DNA of 64,000 nt from Polyangiaceae bacterium (GCA_013361525.1 JABFXY010000105.1:50748-114747), one strand, 5' to 3'; counted from the first letter of the stretch, positions 22,867-32,359 are shown. A program made the numbers and translations. The notes: generated from the letters alone by a model not told the origin.

Positions 22867-24465
22867 ATGTTTCGTCCGACGATCCTCGTCGTGGAAGACG
22901 AGCAGCTCGTGGCACTCGATATCGAGAGTCGCCTCGTGCTGCTCGGCTTCACGGTGGTGACCGCGGCTTCAGGCGAGGAGGCGGTCGAACGAGCGCGGTC
23001 GTCACCGCCCGATTTGGTCCTCATGGATATCCGCCTCGGTGGGGGGATCGACGGCATCGAGGCGGCCGACCGAATCCGCAGCACCATCGACGTCCCTATC
23101 GTGTATCTGACCGCGTACGCGGACGAGAGCACGCTGAAGCGCGCCGGCGGATCCGAGCCCTATGGGTACGTGCTCAAGCCGTTCGACGCGCGCGAGCTGA
23201 AGGCGACCATCGAAATGGCGCTTCAACGCCATTGGCTCGACCGGCGCCGGCGCGAGCAGGAGGAGCAACAGCGCTTTCTCGCCGAGTCGAGCGCACGCCT
23301 CGCGGAATCGCTCGATTGCAATACAGTCATTGCGCGCGCCGAGGAGCTCCTCGTACCGCGGCATGCCGAAGCCTGCTCGATATGCCTACTGCAGAACGGG
23401 GAGCCATCACCGTCGCTCACGCTCGTTCAAACCGACGCGTTCGGTACCAAACAGCGCTCGATCGCGGATCGAGGGGCGCTGCTCGCCGGCGTTCTGGCAG
23501 ACGGCCGGACCCGCGTATACCCGACGTGCGCCGCAGGAGAGCTGCGCGAATTGCTCGGCAGCGAGCAGGTCGCGATGCTGGCAGAGCTCGCGCTATCTGC
23601 GCGGTCGCTTCTTTGCGTGCCCATTCTAGCGAGAGACAAAACGCTCGGCGCGATCTTGCTCGTCTGCTGCCGCGAGGGGCATCCGTACGGCACCGCGGAG
23701 GTGAGCCTCGCGGAGGACTTCGCGCACCGGCTCGGATTGGCCGTCGACAATGCGCTCCTTTATCGTGAGGCTCGCCAGGCCATTCAAATGCGTGAAGAGG
23801 TCCTCGCGGTCGTGTCTCACGATTTGCGGAATCTGCTCGGCACCATTTCGATGCGGGCGCAGCTGCTCAGCCAAAAGCGCGGTCAGGCCGACAGCCCGCA
23901 GGCCATCCTTCGCACCGCGAAACAGATGACCCGGCTGATGAACGACCTCGTCGACGCGGCGTCGATCGATGCGAGCCATTTGTCCCTCGATCGCAAACCG
24001 CAGTCGGTCGGGCCTTTATGCTCGGAGGCGATCGATACGCTGCGGCCCATCGCCGACGAAAAGTCGGTCGCGGTCGAGCAGTCGATCCCTCCGACGCTAC
24101 CGGATGCGCTCTGCGACCGAGACCGTGTCCTCCAAGTTTTGTCGAACCTCGTCTCCAATGCGATCAAGTTCACACCGTCGGGCGGCGCCATCGACGTTCG
24201 CGCCAGACGCGTGAACGGCTCGATCGAGCTCTCGATCCACGACACCGGCCCCGGCATTCCGAGCGCTCAGGTCCCGCACCTGTTCGACAGGTTCTGGCGC
24301 GCCGACAGCCATTGCGAAGGGGCGGGTCTCGGCCTCTACATCGCAAAAGGGATCGTCGAGGCCCACGGCGGTAGGATTTGGGCGGCCAGCGGTCCTGGCG
24401 GCGGCACGACGTTCACCTTCACGTTGCCCGCGGCGCGAGGCGCGCGCGCCAAAGCGCCCGCATGA
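22867..24465 (+). CDS. Hybrid histidine kinase: receiver-GAF-HisKA-HATPase
   Basis: A 532-residue cytosolic signalling protein. An N-terminal receiver (residues 1-120) has acidic pair Glu10-Asp11, phospho-acceptor Asp54 in VLMDIRLGG and Lys in VLKPFDA. A GAF-like domain (about 150-300) with a cysteine-containing core follows. Next is a HisKA dimerisation helix with phospho-His in VVSHDLRNLLG, then an HATPase (NAIKFTPSG, DTGPGIP, GLGLYIAKGIVEAHGG). The receiver-first order suggests it is the output of another kinase that in turn signals through its own His. The stop overlaps the start of the next histidine kinase gene (ATGA), so the two are co-translated. Confidence 0.92.
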   Translation: MFRPTILVVEDEQLVALDIESRLVLLGFTVVTAASGEEAVERARSSPPDLVLMDIRLGGGIDGIEAADRIRSTIDVPIVYLTAYADESTLKRAGGSEPYGYVLKPFDARELKATIEMALQRHWLDRRRREQEEQQRFLAESSARLAESLDCNTVIARAEELLVPRHAEACSICLLQNGEPSPSLTLVQTDAFGTKQRSIADRGALLAGVLADGRTRVYPTCAAGELRELLGSEQVAMLAELALSARSLLCVPILARDKTLGAILLVCCREGHPYGTAEVSLAEDFAHRLGLAVDNALLYREARQAIQMREEVLAVVSHDLRNLLGTISMRAQLLSQKRGQADSPQAILRTAKQMTRLMNDLVDAASIDASHLSLDRKPQSVGPLCSEAIDTLRPIADEKSVAVEQSIPPTLPDALCDRDRVLQVLSNLVSNAIKFTPSGGAIDVRARRVNGSIELSIHDTGPGIPSAQVPHLFDRFWRADSHCEGAGLGLYIAKGIVEAHGGRIWAASGPGGGTTFTFTLPAARGARAKAPA

Positions 24466-26843
24466 AACGGCTGGCGCCGTACCTCGCCGAGCTCGTTCTC
24501 CTCTCGGGAATCTATCTCGTCACGGCGAGGGGTGGCCTGATGCTCGGCGCAGCCAGCGGGTTCGCGACGCTCGTCTGGATCCCCTCGGGCCTGGCGCTCT
24601 CTGCGCTTCTACTCCGGGGATATGACCGCTTCCCCGCGATTACGCTGGGCGCCTTCATCGTCAATCTGTGGGTCGGCGCCAGCCCCGGCGTCGCGGCCGG
24701 GATCGCGACGGGCAATACCCTCGAAGCGCTCTTCGGGGCGATCGCACTTCGCAGACTGACCGGTTTCAGGGAATCGCTCGAGCGCGTACGCGACGTCGTT
24801 GCGCTTGCGCTCGTCGCCGCCGCGGCGTCGACCCTCGTGAGCGCGACGGTCGGCGTCATCAGTCTTCTCCTCGGCGGGCGACTGCACCCGCCGAACATCG
24901 CGGGCACATGGTCCGCATGGTGGTGGGGAGATCTCACGGGCATCCTGATCGTCGCGCCGGCTCTGCTGACGTGGCAGTCGACGGCGGCGGGGCCGCCGCG
25001 CGACGAGCGCCGGAGAATCGCCGAAATGGCTGCTCTCGCGCTGTGTCTCGCCCTGATCGGCGGGCACGTGTTCTTTGGATGGTTCGTCCCGTTCGCAAAC
25101 GCACCGCGCCGACCACACTTGCTCTACCCATTGCTGATTTGGGCCGCCGTTCGCTTCGGGCCGAGCGGTGCGGCGAGGATCAACCTCGTCACGTGCATCA
25201 TGGCGGTGAGCGCAACGGTCGCGGGCTACGGCCCCTTCGTCCTGGGGACGCTCCTCGAGAACCTGCTGGGCCTCCAATCGTTCATGGCGGTCTCTGGTTT
25301 TGCGACGCTGGTCCTCGGCGCCATCTCGGCGGAGAGGGAGCATGCGCGCGCCGATCTCGAGCTCCGGGTGGAGCAACGCACGGCTGCGCTACGACGTATC
25401 AATCAAGATCTCGCGAGACGTGAGGAGCAATTGCGCGAGGCGCAGGCGCTCGCGCATCTCGGCAGCTTCGAATGGGACCTCGCATCGAATCGGGTCATAG
25501 CGTCGGACGAGCTCTACCGCATTTTTGGCAACGAGCCGAAAACGAGCATTCCCTATGACTCGCTCATCGCCCAGCTTCATCCGGAGGACCGTGCGCACGT
25601 GCGCGGCACGCTCGAGCGCGCGCTCGCGCACGAGGTGCCTTTCGAGCTGGAGTGCCGAATCATCCGAACCGACGGCGCCGTACGGATGCTCCAATCCCAC
25701 GTCGAACGCGAGCTCGACGCGTCGGGCCGCATGACCAAACTAGTCGGTGTCTGCCAAGACGTGACCGAGGATCGCGCCGCTCAGGAGGCTCTCAGAAAAG
25801 CGGAGGCGAAGTTTCGCGGGTTCGTCGAAGCGGCGCCCGACGGAATGGTCATCGTCGATCGGGACGGCAACATCGTCCTCGCGAATTCGCAAACGGAGCG
25901 CCTGTTCGGGCGCGACCGTTCGACCCTGCTCGGCACGCCCATCGAGACGTTGATCCCGGAGCGCTTCCGCGGGCGCCACGTCCCGCATCGAGCGCATTAC
26001 CTCGAAGTACCGAAGGTCCGGCCCATGGGGTCCGGTCTCGAGCTCTTCGGGCTGCGCGCCGACGGCACCGAGTTCCCTGTCGAGATCAGCCTTGCGCCCG
26101 TCGACACGAAAGAGGGATTGCTCATCTCGGGGACGATCCGAGACATCACGGAGCGCAAGGCCATCGAGAGCCGCTTGAAAGATTCGCTCCGCGACAAGGA
26201 GATCCTATTGCGCGAGATTCATCACAGGGTGAAAAACAACCTGCAGGTGATCGGCAGCCTCCTCCATTTACAGGCGGCTTCGGTCGCGAGCGAGGAAGCC
26301 CGTATCGGGCTGGAGGAGAGCCAGCGTCGGATTCAGTCGATGGCTCTCGTGCACGAGCTTCTCTACCAATCGCGCGATTTCGCAGATATCGAGCTGTCGG
26401 AATACTTGACCATCCTCGTCGCGAAGCTCGGTCAGAGCTACGGCGTCGCGACGAGAGGGATCGACCTCGATGTCTCCTCGCCGCGAATCCGCCTCGACCT
26501 CGACACCGCGATCCCCTGTGGGCTGATCGTGAACGAGCTCGTCTCCAATTCGCTGAAGCACGCGTATCCCGATGGCCGGCGCGGGCGGGTTTGCGTGACG
26601 CTCGAGCGCTATGACGCCACGCGGTTCGCGCTCGTCGTGAGGGACGACGGCATCGGCATCTCCCCGGAGTTCCGATTGGACGCGATTCGCACCTTGGGCC
26701 TGCAGATCGTCCGGACCCTCGCAAAGCAGCTCCGTGGGACGTTCGAGATCCGCAACGAAGCAGGGACGGTGAGCCGAATCGTGTTGGCCCTTCCGACGGA
26801 CGGACAGACGGCGTTCGCCGAGCGGCCTACGGCACTCGGATGA
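24462..26843 (+). CDS. MASE1-PAS-PAS histidine kinase, HisKA_2 type
   Basis: A 793-residue membrane histidine kinase. An eight-segment MASE1 sensor (about residues 5-295) is followed by a coiled-coil, PAS 1 (about 345-455; LGSFEWDLASNRV), PAS 2 (about 470-590; AAPDGMVIVDRDGNIVLAN) and a HisKA_2 helix with REIHHRVKNNLQVI. A HATPase follows (IVNELVSNSLKHAYPDG, RDDGIGI). HisKA_2 kinases often pass phosphate to unusual receivers rather than OmpR-type ones. The start ATG 24462 overlaps the preceding hybrid kinase, whose N-terminal receiver is a plausible partner. The signal is unknown; MASE1 is often linked to small-molecule sensing. Confidence 0.92.
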   Translation: MKRLAPYLAELVLLSGIYLVTARGGLMLGAASGFATLVWIPSGLALSALLLRGYDRFPAITLGAFIVNLWVGASPGVAAGIATGNTLEALFGAIALRRLTGFRESLERVRDVVALALVAAAASTLVSATVGVISLLLGGRLHPPNIAGTWSAWWWGDLTGILIVAPALLTWQSTAAGPPRDERRRIAEMAALALCLALIGGHVFFGWFVPFANAPRRPHLLYPLLIWAAVRFGPSGAARINLVTCIMAVSATVAGYGPFVLGTLLENLLGLQSFMAVSGFATLVLGAISAEREHARADLELRVEQRTAALRRINQDLARREEQLREAQALAHLGSFEWDLASNRVIASDELYRIFGNEPKTSIPYDSLIAQLHPEDRAHVRGTLERALAHEVPFELECRIIRTDGAVRMLQSHVERELDASGRMTKLVGVCQDVTEDRAAQEALRKAEAKFRGFVEAAPDGMVIVDRDGNIVLANSQTERLFGRDRSTLLGTPIETLIPERFRGRHVPHRAHYLEVPKVRPMGSGLELFGLRADGTEFPVEISLAPVDTKEGLLISGTIRDITERKAIESRLKDSLRDKEILLREIHHRVKNNLQVIGSLLHLQAASVASEEARIGLEESQRRIQSMALVHELLYQSRDFADIELSEYLTILVAKLGQSYGVATRGIDLDVSSPRIRLDLDTAIPCGLIVNELVSNSLKHAYPDGRRGRVCVTLERYDATRFALVVRDDGIGISPEFRLDAIRTLGLQIVRTLAKQLRGTFEIRNEAGTVSRIVLALPTDGQTAFAERPTALG

Positions 26844-26846
26844 CGG

Positions 26847-27761
26847 TCACGCTCGATGGCGCTTCGCGATCCGCGTGACGAGATCGCGCACGAAGCGATT
26901 GGCTTCGTCGTCGTCGAGGGCCGTGCGCCACAGAAGCTCCATCGGGGCGCCTGCGAGCGTGAGCGGCACCGGCACCGTCCGGAGCTTCGGACGTGAAGAG
27001 ACGATCTCTTTGGCGACCGGGGCCGGAAGCGTCGCAAGGAGCGGCCCACCCTCGACGAGGGCACCCACGCTGTGGAACGTGGGAACGGACACGCGGACGC
27101 GTCGTTGGACGCCCAACAGGTCCTCCACGACGCCTCGCAGATCTCCGTTGTACGACACCACCACGTGATCGAAAGACAGGTAGCGCTCGAGCGTGAGCCG
27201 CTTGCCGATGCGGGCGTGGCGCGGATCGAAGAGGCACACGAACCCGCCGGAAAAGAGCGCAACTCGCCGTGTGTCGGCGGGGAGCTCGTCGGCGACGGTC
27301 ACGGCCAGATCCACCGCGGAGGTGCCGAGCGCGTTTGCGATCGTGCGGAACTGAACCGGAAGCACGACGAGGCGCATGCGCGGCGCCTCCTTTTCGAGCG
27401 CGCGAAGCAGCGGTGGTAGCAACCAGGTCTCGTTCGAATCGGAGAGGCCGATTCGAATGGTCCGATCGGACGAGCGCGGGTCGAACACCGCGGGATGGAT
27501 GACGGCCTCGACCAGCGCATCGAGGTGGGGTCGCGCGGACGCGAGCAGGCGTTTGCCTCGATTGGTGAGCGCAATGCCGCGACCCGCTCGTACGAAGAGC
27601 GGCGCCCCGACCGCGGTCGCGAGCCTGCGAAGCGCGGCGCTCACGGCCGGTTGCGTGAGGTAGAGGCGGCTTGCAGCCTCGGTCACGCTTCCCGCTTCGG
27701 AGACCACGACGAACACGCGCAGCAGGTTGAGGTCGAGATCTCTCTCATAATTCTGATTCAT
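26847..27761 (-). CDS. LysR-family transcriptional regulator
   Basis: A 304-residue LysR regulator. The N-terminal helix-turn-helix is LNLLRVFVVVSEAGSVTEAA with LTQPAVSAALRRL as recognition helix, followed by a substrate-binding domain (about 95-300; IRIGLSDSNETWLLPPLL). It is divergent from the aldo/keto reductase gene with a 70-bp spacer, the classical layout for a LysR regulator controlling its neighbour. Its 3' end meets the convergent histidine kinase gene with three bases between the stop codons. Confidence 0.9.
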   Translation of the reverse strand: MNQNYERDLDLNLLRVFVVVSEAGSVTEAASRLYLTQPAVSAALRRLATAVGAPLFVRAGRGIALTNRGKRLLASARPHLDALVEAVIHPAVFDPRSSDRTIRIGLSDSNETWLLPPLLRALEKEAPRMRLVVLPVQFRTIANALGTSAVDLAVTVADELPADTRRVALFSGGFVCLFDPRHARIGKRLTLERYLSFDHVVVSYNGDLRGVVEDLLGVQRRVRVSVPTFHSVGALVEGGPLLATLPAPVAKEIVSSRPKLRTVPVPLTLAGAPMELLWRTALDDDEANRFVRDLVTRIAKRHRA

Positions 27762-27831
27762 GAGTCACATACATCCTATTCACTCGATCTTGGTGTGAAC
27801 ATGGTCAATCTTCGGCGCAGGAGGCAACACG

Positions 27832-28830
27832 ATGAACGCGCACGAAGCGAAGAACCGAACCAGCGTGAAGCTCGGTGAAACGGGACCGCAGGTCTTTCGG
27901 CTGGGTCTCGGGTGCATGGGGTTTTCGGGGGCCTACGGAAAGACCGACCCCGAGGAGGGCGTCCGAACGATTCAGGCGGCGATCGATCGAGGCATCACGT
28001 TGCTCGATACCGGCGACTTCTACGGCATGGGCCACAACGAAATGCTCGTCGGCCGCGCGATCGCAGGTCGGCGGGAGCGCGTGCAGCTGTCGGTCAAGTT
28101 CGGCGCGCTGCGCGGGCCCGACAACAGCTGGCTCGGGATCGACATGCGGCCGGCAGCCGTAAAAACCTTCCTCACGTACAGCTTGCAACGCCTCGGCGTC
28201 GATTCGATCGACATCTATCGTCCCGCGCGGCTCGACCCGGCCGTCCCAATCGAAGAGACGATCGGCGCCATCGCCGATCTCGTGAAAGGGGGATATGTAC
28301 GCCATATCGGTCTCTCGGAGGTCGGGGTCGAGACGATTCGCCGCGCTCACCGAGTGCACCCGATCGTCGATCTTCAAATCGAATATTCGGTCGCGACGCG
28401 CGGCCCGGAGGAAGCGATCTTTCCGGTGCTCGACGAGCTCGGCATCAGCGCGACGCTCTATGGCATTTTCTCTCGCGGGCTTTTGACCGGTAGCAAACCG
28501 ACCGACCCCACCGACTACCGCGCTCACCTCCCCCGTTTCACCGGGGAGAGCGGGCAAAAGAACGAGACCGCCGTCGCAGTGTTTCGTCGCTTCGCCGCCG
28601 ATCACGGCATGACACCGGGACAGCTCGCCATTGCGTGGGTGATCGCCCGGCAGCCGCGGCTCGTCCCGCTGATTGGCGCGAAGACGGTGGCGCAGGTCGA
28701 GGACGCGCTCGTCGCCCTCGACAACCCCCTATCGAAGGAACGGGCCGCCGAGCTCTCGGCGCTCGTCACCGTCACCGGGGATCGATACCCCGCCGCCCAA
28801 ATGAAGATGTTGGACAGCGAACGATGTTGA
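27832..28830 (+). CDS. Aldo/keto reductase
   Basis: A 332-residue NADPH-dependent aldo/keto reductase of the AKR13/YajO-like group. Asp and Tyr of the catalytic tetrad are in LLDTGDFYGMG and Lys in LSVKFG. At the usual His position the sequence reads IDIYRPARLDP, as in a known subset that lacks the canonical His. An LGLGCMGFSG start and IPLIGAKT-like cofactor segment (PLIGAKTVAQVEDAL) are present. An AGGAGG ribosome site precedes ATG 27832. It probably reduces a carbonyl compound, perhaps under control of the divergent LysR gene; the substrate is unknown. Confidence 0.9.
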   Translation: MNAHEAKNRTSVKLGETGPQVFRLGLGCMGFSGAYGKTDPEEGVRTIQAAIDRGITLLDTGDFYGMGHNEMLVGRAIAGRRERVQLSVKFGALRGPDNSWLGIDMRPAAVKTFLTYSLQRLGVDSIDIYRPARLDPAVPIEETIGAIADLVKGGYVRHIGLSEVGVETIRRAHRVHPIVDLQIEYSVATRGPEEAIFPVLDELGISATLYGIFSRGLLTGSKPTDPTDYRAHLPRFTGESGQKNETAVAVFRRFAADHGMTPGQLAIAWVIARQPRLVPLIGAKTVAQVEDALVALDNPLSKERAAELSALVTVTGDRYPAAQMKMLDSERC

Positions 28831-28905
28831 GCACGGAGGGCGACGAAGCCGCCGGAGACATGCTCTCGTTTGATCGGACCAGGCCGGGCGGAGCACCCTT
28901 CGAGG

Positions 28906-29517
28906 ATGCCGCTCGGCTTCCCCTCGCACCAAGGTTTGCTCGCCCCGCTTTGGCGCAAGTGGCCCGGCCACGTGAGCGTCCTTGCGCTCTGGTGCGGGGC
29001 CTTCGCACCGGACGCGGTGGACGGGCTCGCGGGGTTGGTCCTGCGCGGACACCTCGGACAGTGGATCGGCCACTCCATCGTCGGGGTGGTCGTGTTCTCG
29101 ACGCCGATGGGCCTCCTGATGACGTCGTTGTTGCGCGCGGCGGTGGGGAAGCGGAAGAACGTCGTCGCGCGTTGGCTTCGAACGATCGATGCACCCGACC
29201 CGAGACGTGGTCTCGACGTGGCGTCTTCCTGCATCGGTGCCGTGTCCCACGTCGTCTTCGACCTCGTGTCGCACGAAGGATCGCACTTGTTGTGGCCTTG
29301 GTCGGACGACCCTCCGTGGCTCGGCGAAGGCTGGCAAGCGACGTGGTTTCGTGTGTCGGTGCCGGGCTATCACGACTATTCGATCGGGCCGCACTTCGTG
29401 ATGTGGCTGATCTTGAGCGCCGGCGGTGCGTGGATGTTCGTTCGCTTTCCTCCGCTGAGCCGTGGTGAGGGTCAGCGGGTGGACGCATCTCGTGCGTCGG
29501 ATAGCGAAAGCGGTTAG
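28906..29517 (+). CDS. DUF4184-like integral membrane protein
   Basis: A 203-residue membrane protein. The opening MPLGFPSHQG and ALWCGAFAPDAVDG resemble the DUF4184 family (short His-containing start, then APD), and His residues in GQWIGHSIVG and VSHVVFDLVSHEGSHLLWP could bind a metal. About five hydrophobic segments are present. Its function is unknown; related YdjM-type proteins are membrane metal hydrolases. Start ATG 28906 fits the conserved start, while the frame is open to an upstream TTG. The TAG stop (29515-29517) and last bases lie in the end of a MITE-like element, so the native C-terminus may have been altered by insertion. Confidence 0.7.
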   Translation: MPLGFPSHQGLLAPLWRKWPGHVSVLALWCGAFAPDAVDGLAGLVLRGHLGQWIGHSIVGVVVFSTPMGLLMTSLLRAAVGKRKNVVARWLRTIDAPDPRRGLDVASSCIGAVSHVVFDLVSHEGSHLLWPWSDDPPWLGEGWQATWFRVSVPGYHDYSIGPHFVMWLILSAGGAWMFVRFPPLSRGEGQRVDASRASDSESG

Positions 29518-29682
29518 TACAGCCGGCCGGAAGTCCGCTTCCGGCTCCGGCTGTACCCAGGAGCAAAGAGTCCGACGGCCAAACTGGAGCCTTCGTGCCT
29601 GGATTTGGTCCGGCCCGCACTCTGCCGCGCTTGCGCGGGGGCCGGAGCAGATCCAGGCACGAACTCACGGCCGGATGTACTA
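29515..29682. mobile_element. 168-bp MITE-like element with terminal inverted repeats and TA duplication
   Basis: Ends are TAGTACAGCCGGCC (29515-29528) and the inverted copy at 29669-29682, matching 13 of 14. A TA on each outer edge fits the target duplication of IS630/Tc1-mariner-type elements. Inside are two hairpins: GTACAGCCGG...CCGGCTGTAC (29517-29556, with a nested CCGGAAG/CTTCCGG stem) and GTGCCTGGAT...ATCCAGGCAC (29595-29660, with a nested TCCGGCCC/GGGCCGGA stem). There is no coding capacity. It lies between the DUF4184-like gene and a kinase gene. Confidence 0.65.
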
Positions 29683-29701
29683 GCCTCCGCGCCCTTCTGT
29701 C

Positions 29702-31654
29702 ATGGGCCTCGATGCAACCGAGCGGGCCTCCGATCTCAAGACGGTGCTGAAGCGGGTCGCCGCTGCGCCGAGCGCGCTGTCGATTCGTGCGACCATCCGC
29801 CCGGACACGTTCTTTCAAGCGGTCGAATCGCGAACCGACGGTCGCGGGGCGGAGCGCATCGGCCCCGCGTCGGAGCTACGCGACCTCGGCCTCGTCCTCA
29901 CGGCGCCGCGCGGCGACGACGAGACATCAGCGCCGTCGACGATCGGCGAATACAGCGTCGTCCACAAGCTCGGTGCGGGCGGGATGGGCGCAGTCTACCT
30001 GGGAGCGCAGCGCTCGCTCGATCGGCAGGTGGCGATCAAGACGGTGGCCATCGGCGCGAGCGGCGAGCTCGAACAAGCGCTGATTCGTGAGGCGTGTGTG
30101 CTCGCGAAGCTCGAGCACCCGAAGATCCCGCCGGTGCACGCGCTCGGTCTCACGTCGGATGGTCGTCCCGTCCTCGTGATGAAGCGTGTCCAGGGCACCT
30201 CCTGGGGCGCGATGATCGACAATGACGATCACGAAGCTTGGGCGCATTCGATGTTGCCGGCTGATCGGCAAGAAGCACACACTCGAATCGCGATTCTCTT
30301 GTCCGAGGCCGTCGCATTTGCCCACGAGCACGGCTTCGTTCATCGGGACATCAAGCCGGACAACGTGATGATCGGCCAGCACGGCGAGGTTTATCTCGTC
30401 GACTGGGGAATCGCGGCTCGCACGGGAGACGTCGATGGTCGGCTTCTCGGCACGCCCTGCTTCATGGCGCCGGAGATGTTCCGCGGGGACGAGGTAAAGC
30501 CCACGATGGATGTCTATCTGCTCGGCGCTTCGCTCTATTGGGCGCTGACGAAGCAAAGCGTCCACAGCGGCGCGAGCTTCGTCGAGATCGTCTCGAACGC
30601 GATTACGCAGGAGCCGATCCTCGAGTTCGGGGCGGAGGTGCCCTACGCGATTCGGAGCGTGATCGCAGACGCGTTGCGGCGCGATCCGTCCGCGCGGCCC
30701 GCCTCGGCGACCGAGTTTCGCGCGAGGCTCGAGGCCCATTTCAGGCACCGGGCCTCGACGACGATCTGCGATGCCGCGCTCGCGCGTCTCGAGATTCTGC
30801 GATCGAAGAAGCTGCTCGATACCGTGGAGGAGCGGCGGCTCGCGACCGAATGCCGATTCGGCTTTCTCGAGGCTCTACGCGATTGGCCGGAGAACGCCGC
30901 GGCCCGCGAGGGGCTCGTCGCGTGCGCGAGGTCCATGGTCGAGCTCGAGATCGAGCGCGGCAACGTCGACGCGGCGCGCTCGTGGTTGAGCGAGCTCGCG
31001 CCCGAGGGGACGAGCGACGCCGAGGCCCGGCGGGCTGCAGCCGCATTATCCGAGCGCGTCGACGAGCTGGCGCGGCGGCTCGAGCGCGATCGCAGCGAGC
31101 ACGCGCGGCTCGTCTCCTTCGAGCGCGAAATCAATCCCGCGGTAGCGGCACGCGCGACGCGCAAGCTGCTGGGCGTCCTCACGGTCGCGGCGGTCGTGCT
31201 CGGCGCCTTCACGCTCACGTTCAATCGAACTCCCACACATGCGCCCGTGCGCTGGACGTTCGTCGTGAGCGAGGTCTTCGTGTTTGCGACCGTCGTCGGC
31301 GCAGGGTTCTTGATTCGCCGGAATTTGGGTCAGAACAAGCTCGCGCGTAACCTCCATATCGCGACGGGCGGCACGATCTTGTTCCTCCTCGTGCGCCGCG
31401 TCCTCGCTGTCACCTCTGGGGAGCTGCTTCACGCGGCGATTCGAGAAGATCTCTTGATCTTGTCGGTCGTGACGTTCGTCGGCGGTGTGCTCGCACAGCG
31501 AATGTGGCTGGTCGGGAGCGCTGCATTGATGGTGAGCGCATTGGTCGCGCATTTCGTACCCGACCTCGCTCGCGTGAGCGGCAATCTCGGACCGCCGCTC
31601 GCCCTCGTCGCGGTCCTCGTCTATTCGGTCGTCGAGTCGAGACGCACCGTGTGA
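29702..31654 (+). CDS. Membrane Ser/Thr protein kinase with DWG motif
   Basis: A 650-residue kinase. The domain spans about residues 83-350: GAGGMGAVYLG, VAIKTV, FVHRDIKPDNVM, then VDWGIAAR in place of VDFG, and MAPEMF. The metal-binding Asp and catalytic Asp are intact, so it is probably active; Phe to Trp is unusual but occurs in some bacterial kinases. After a helical region of about 150 residues come six hydrophobic segments (about 497-645), so the kinase domain faces the cytoplasm from a polytopic anchor. Its TGA overlaps the GTG of the next, lipoprotein gene. Confidence 0.9.
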   Translation: MGLDATERASDLKTVLKRVAAAPSALSIRATIRPDTFFQAVESRTDGRGAERIGPASELRDLGLVLTAPRGDDETSAPSTIGEYSVVHKLGAGGMGAVYLGAQRSLDRQVAIKTVAIGASGELEQALIREACVLAKLEHPKIPPVHALGLTSDGRPVLVMKRVQGTSWGAMIDNDDHEAWAHSMLPADRQEAHTRIAILLSEAVAFAHEHGFVHRDIKPDNVMIGQHGEVYLVDWGIAARTGDVDGRLLGTPCFMAPEMFRGDEVKPTMDVYLLGASLYWALTKQSVHSGASFVEIVSNAITQEPILEFGAEVPYAIRSVIADALRRDPSARPASATEFRARLEAHFRHRASTTICDAALARLEILRSKKLLDTVEERRLATECRFGFLEALRDWPENAAAREGLVACARSMVELEIERGNVDAARSWLSELAPEGTSDAEARRAAAALSERVDELARRLERDRSEHARLVSFEREINPAVAARATRKLLGVLTVAAVVLGAFTLTFNRTPTHAPVRWTFVVSEVFVFATVVGAGFLIRRNLGQNKLARNLHIATGGTILFLLVRRVLAVTSGELLHAAIREDLLILSVVTFVGGVLAQRMWLVGSAALMVSALVAHFVPDLARVSGNLGPPLALVAVLVYSVVESRRTV

Positions 31655-32346
31655 TACGAGACATCGGGATGCGCGCCGCCTTTTTGGTTCTCCTCGCCGC
31701 TTGCTCGTCCGAGCCGGACACGACTGCCGCTTCGGGCTCCGCGACCACCGGCGGGGGAAGCGCGGTCGTCTCGAGCTCGGCGGCGCCCGTCGCATCGGCC
31801 GCGCCGCGGGTGACCGAAGAGCAAACGAAACAGGTCCTGGGGTTCTTCGACGACGTGGGCGATCGCACGGTCGCAGCCATCAAAAAGGTGTCGGAGTCGA
31901 AACCGAAGAGCCGGCTCGCGTACGCCGAAGCCTTCGCCCTCTCGACGCCGGCGGCATTCGCGGCGCACATCGACGTATTCGAAAAGCGCGGGCTATCGCC
32001 GGACGTATTCGAGGCTGCAATGGCGGATCGGGAGATCGTCGAGAAGGCGACTGCCAACCTTCAAAAGAAGATCGAGCCGGCGATGAAGGAAGTGACGGCG
32101 CTCGATCTCCCGGCCGTCGATGTCGACGATTGCACGGTGTTCGCTCGACGTATGGTCGAGCTCGCGGCCGAGGGACCGAAGTCGTCGGGCCTCGTGGCCG
32201 CGCTCTCCCCGAAGTTCGTGGAGTGCGTCCCGATCCTTCCGAAGCACATCACCGAATGCCTTCCTCAGCCGCCAAAGCCGGTGACGCTCGCCGACTACGA
32301 CGAATGCGTCGCGAAGGCGGGGAAGAAGCCGAAGGCCAAACCGTAG
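31651..32346 (+). CDS. Lipoprotein of unknown function coupled to the kinase
   Basis: A 231-residue predicted lipoprotein. GTG 31651 overlaps the kinase stop (GTGA); ATG 31669 is an alternative that shortens the signal by six residues. The signal MRAAFLVLLAAC ends in a lipobox Cys, followed by a Ser/Ala/Gly/Thr spacer. The mature part is helical with conserved-looking Cys pairs (VDDCTVF, KFVECVP, ITECLP, YDECVAK). No family is recognised. Coupling suggests it works with the membrane kinase, perhaps as an extracytoplasmic sensor component. Confidence 0.75.
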   Translation: MIRDIGMRAAFLVLLAACSSEPDTTAASGSATTGGGSAVVSSSAAPVASAAPRVTEEQTKQVLGFFDDVGDRTVAAIKKVSESKPKSRLAYAEAFALSTPAAFAAHIDVFEKRGLSPDVFEAAMADREIVEKATANLQKKIEPAMKEVTALDLPAVDVDDCTVFARRMVELAAEGPKSSGLVAALSPKFVECVPILPKHITECLPQPPKPVTLADYDECVAKAGKKPKAKP

Positions 32347-32359
32347 CGGCGCGTGGCCG

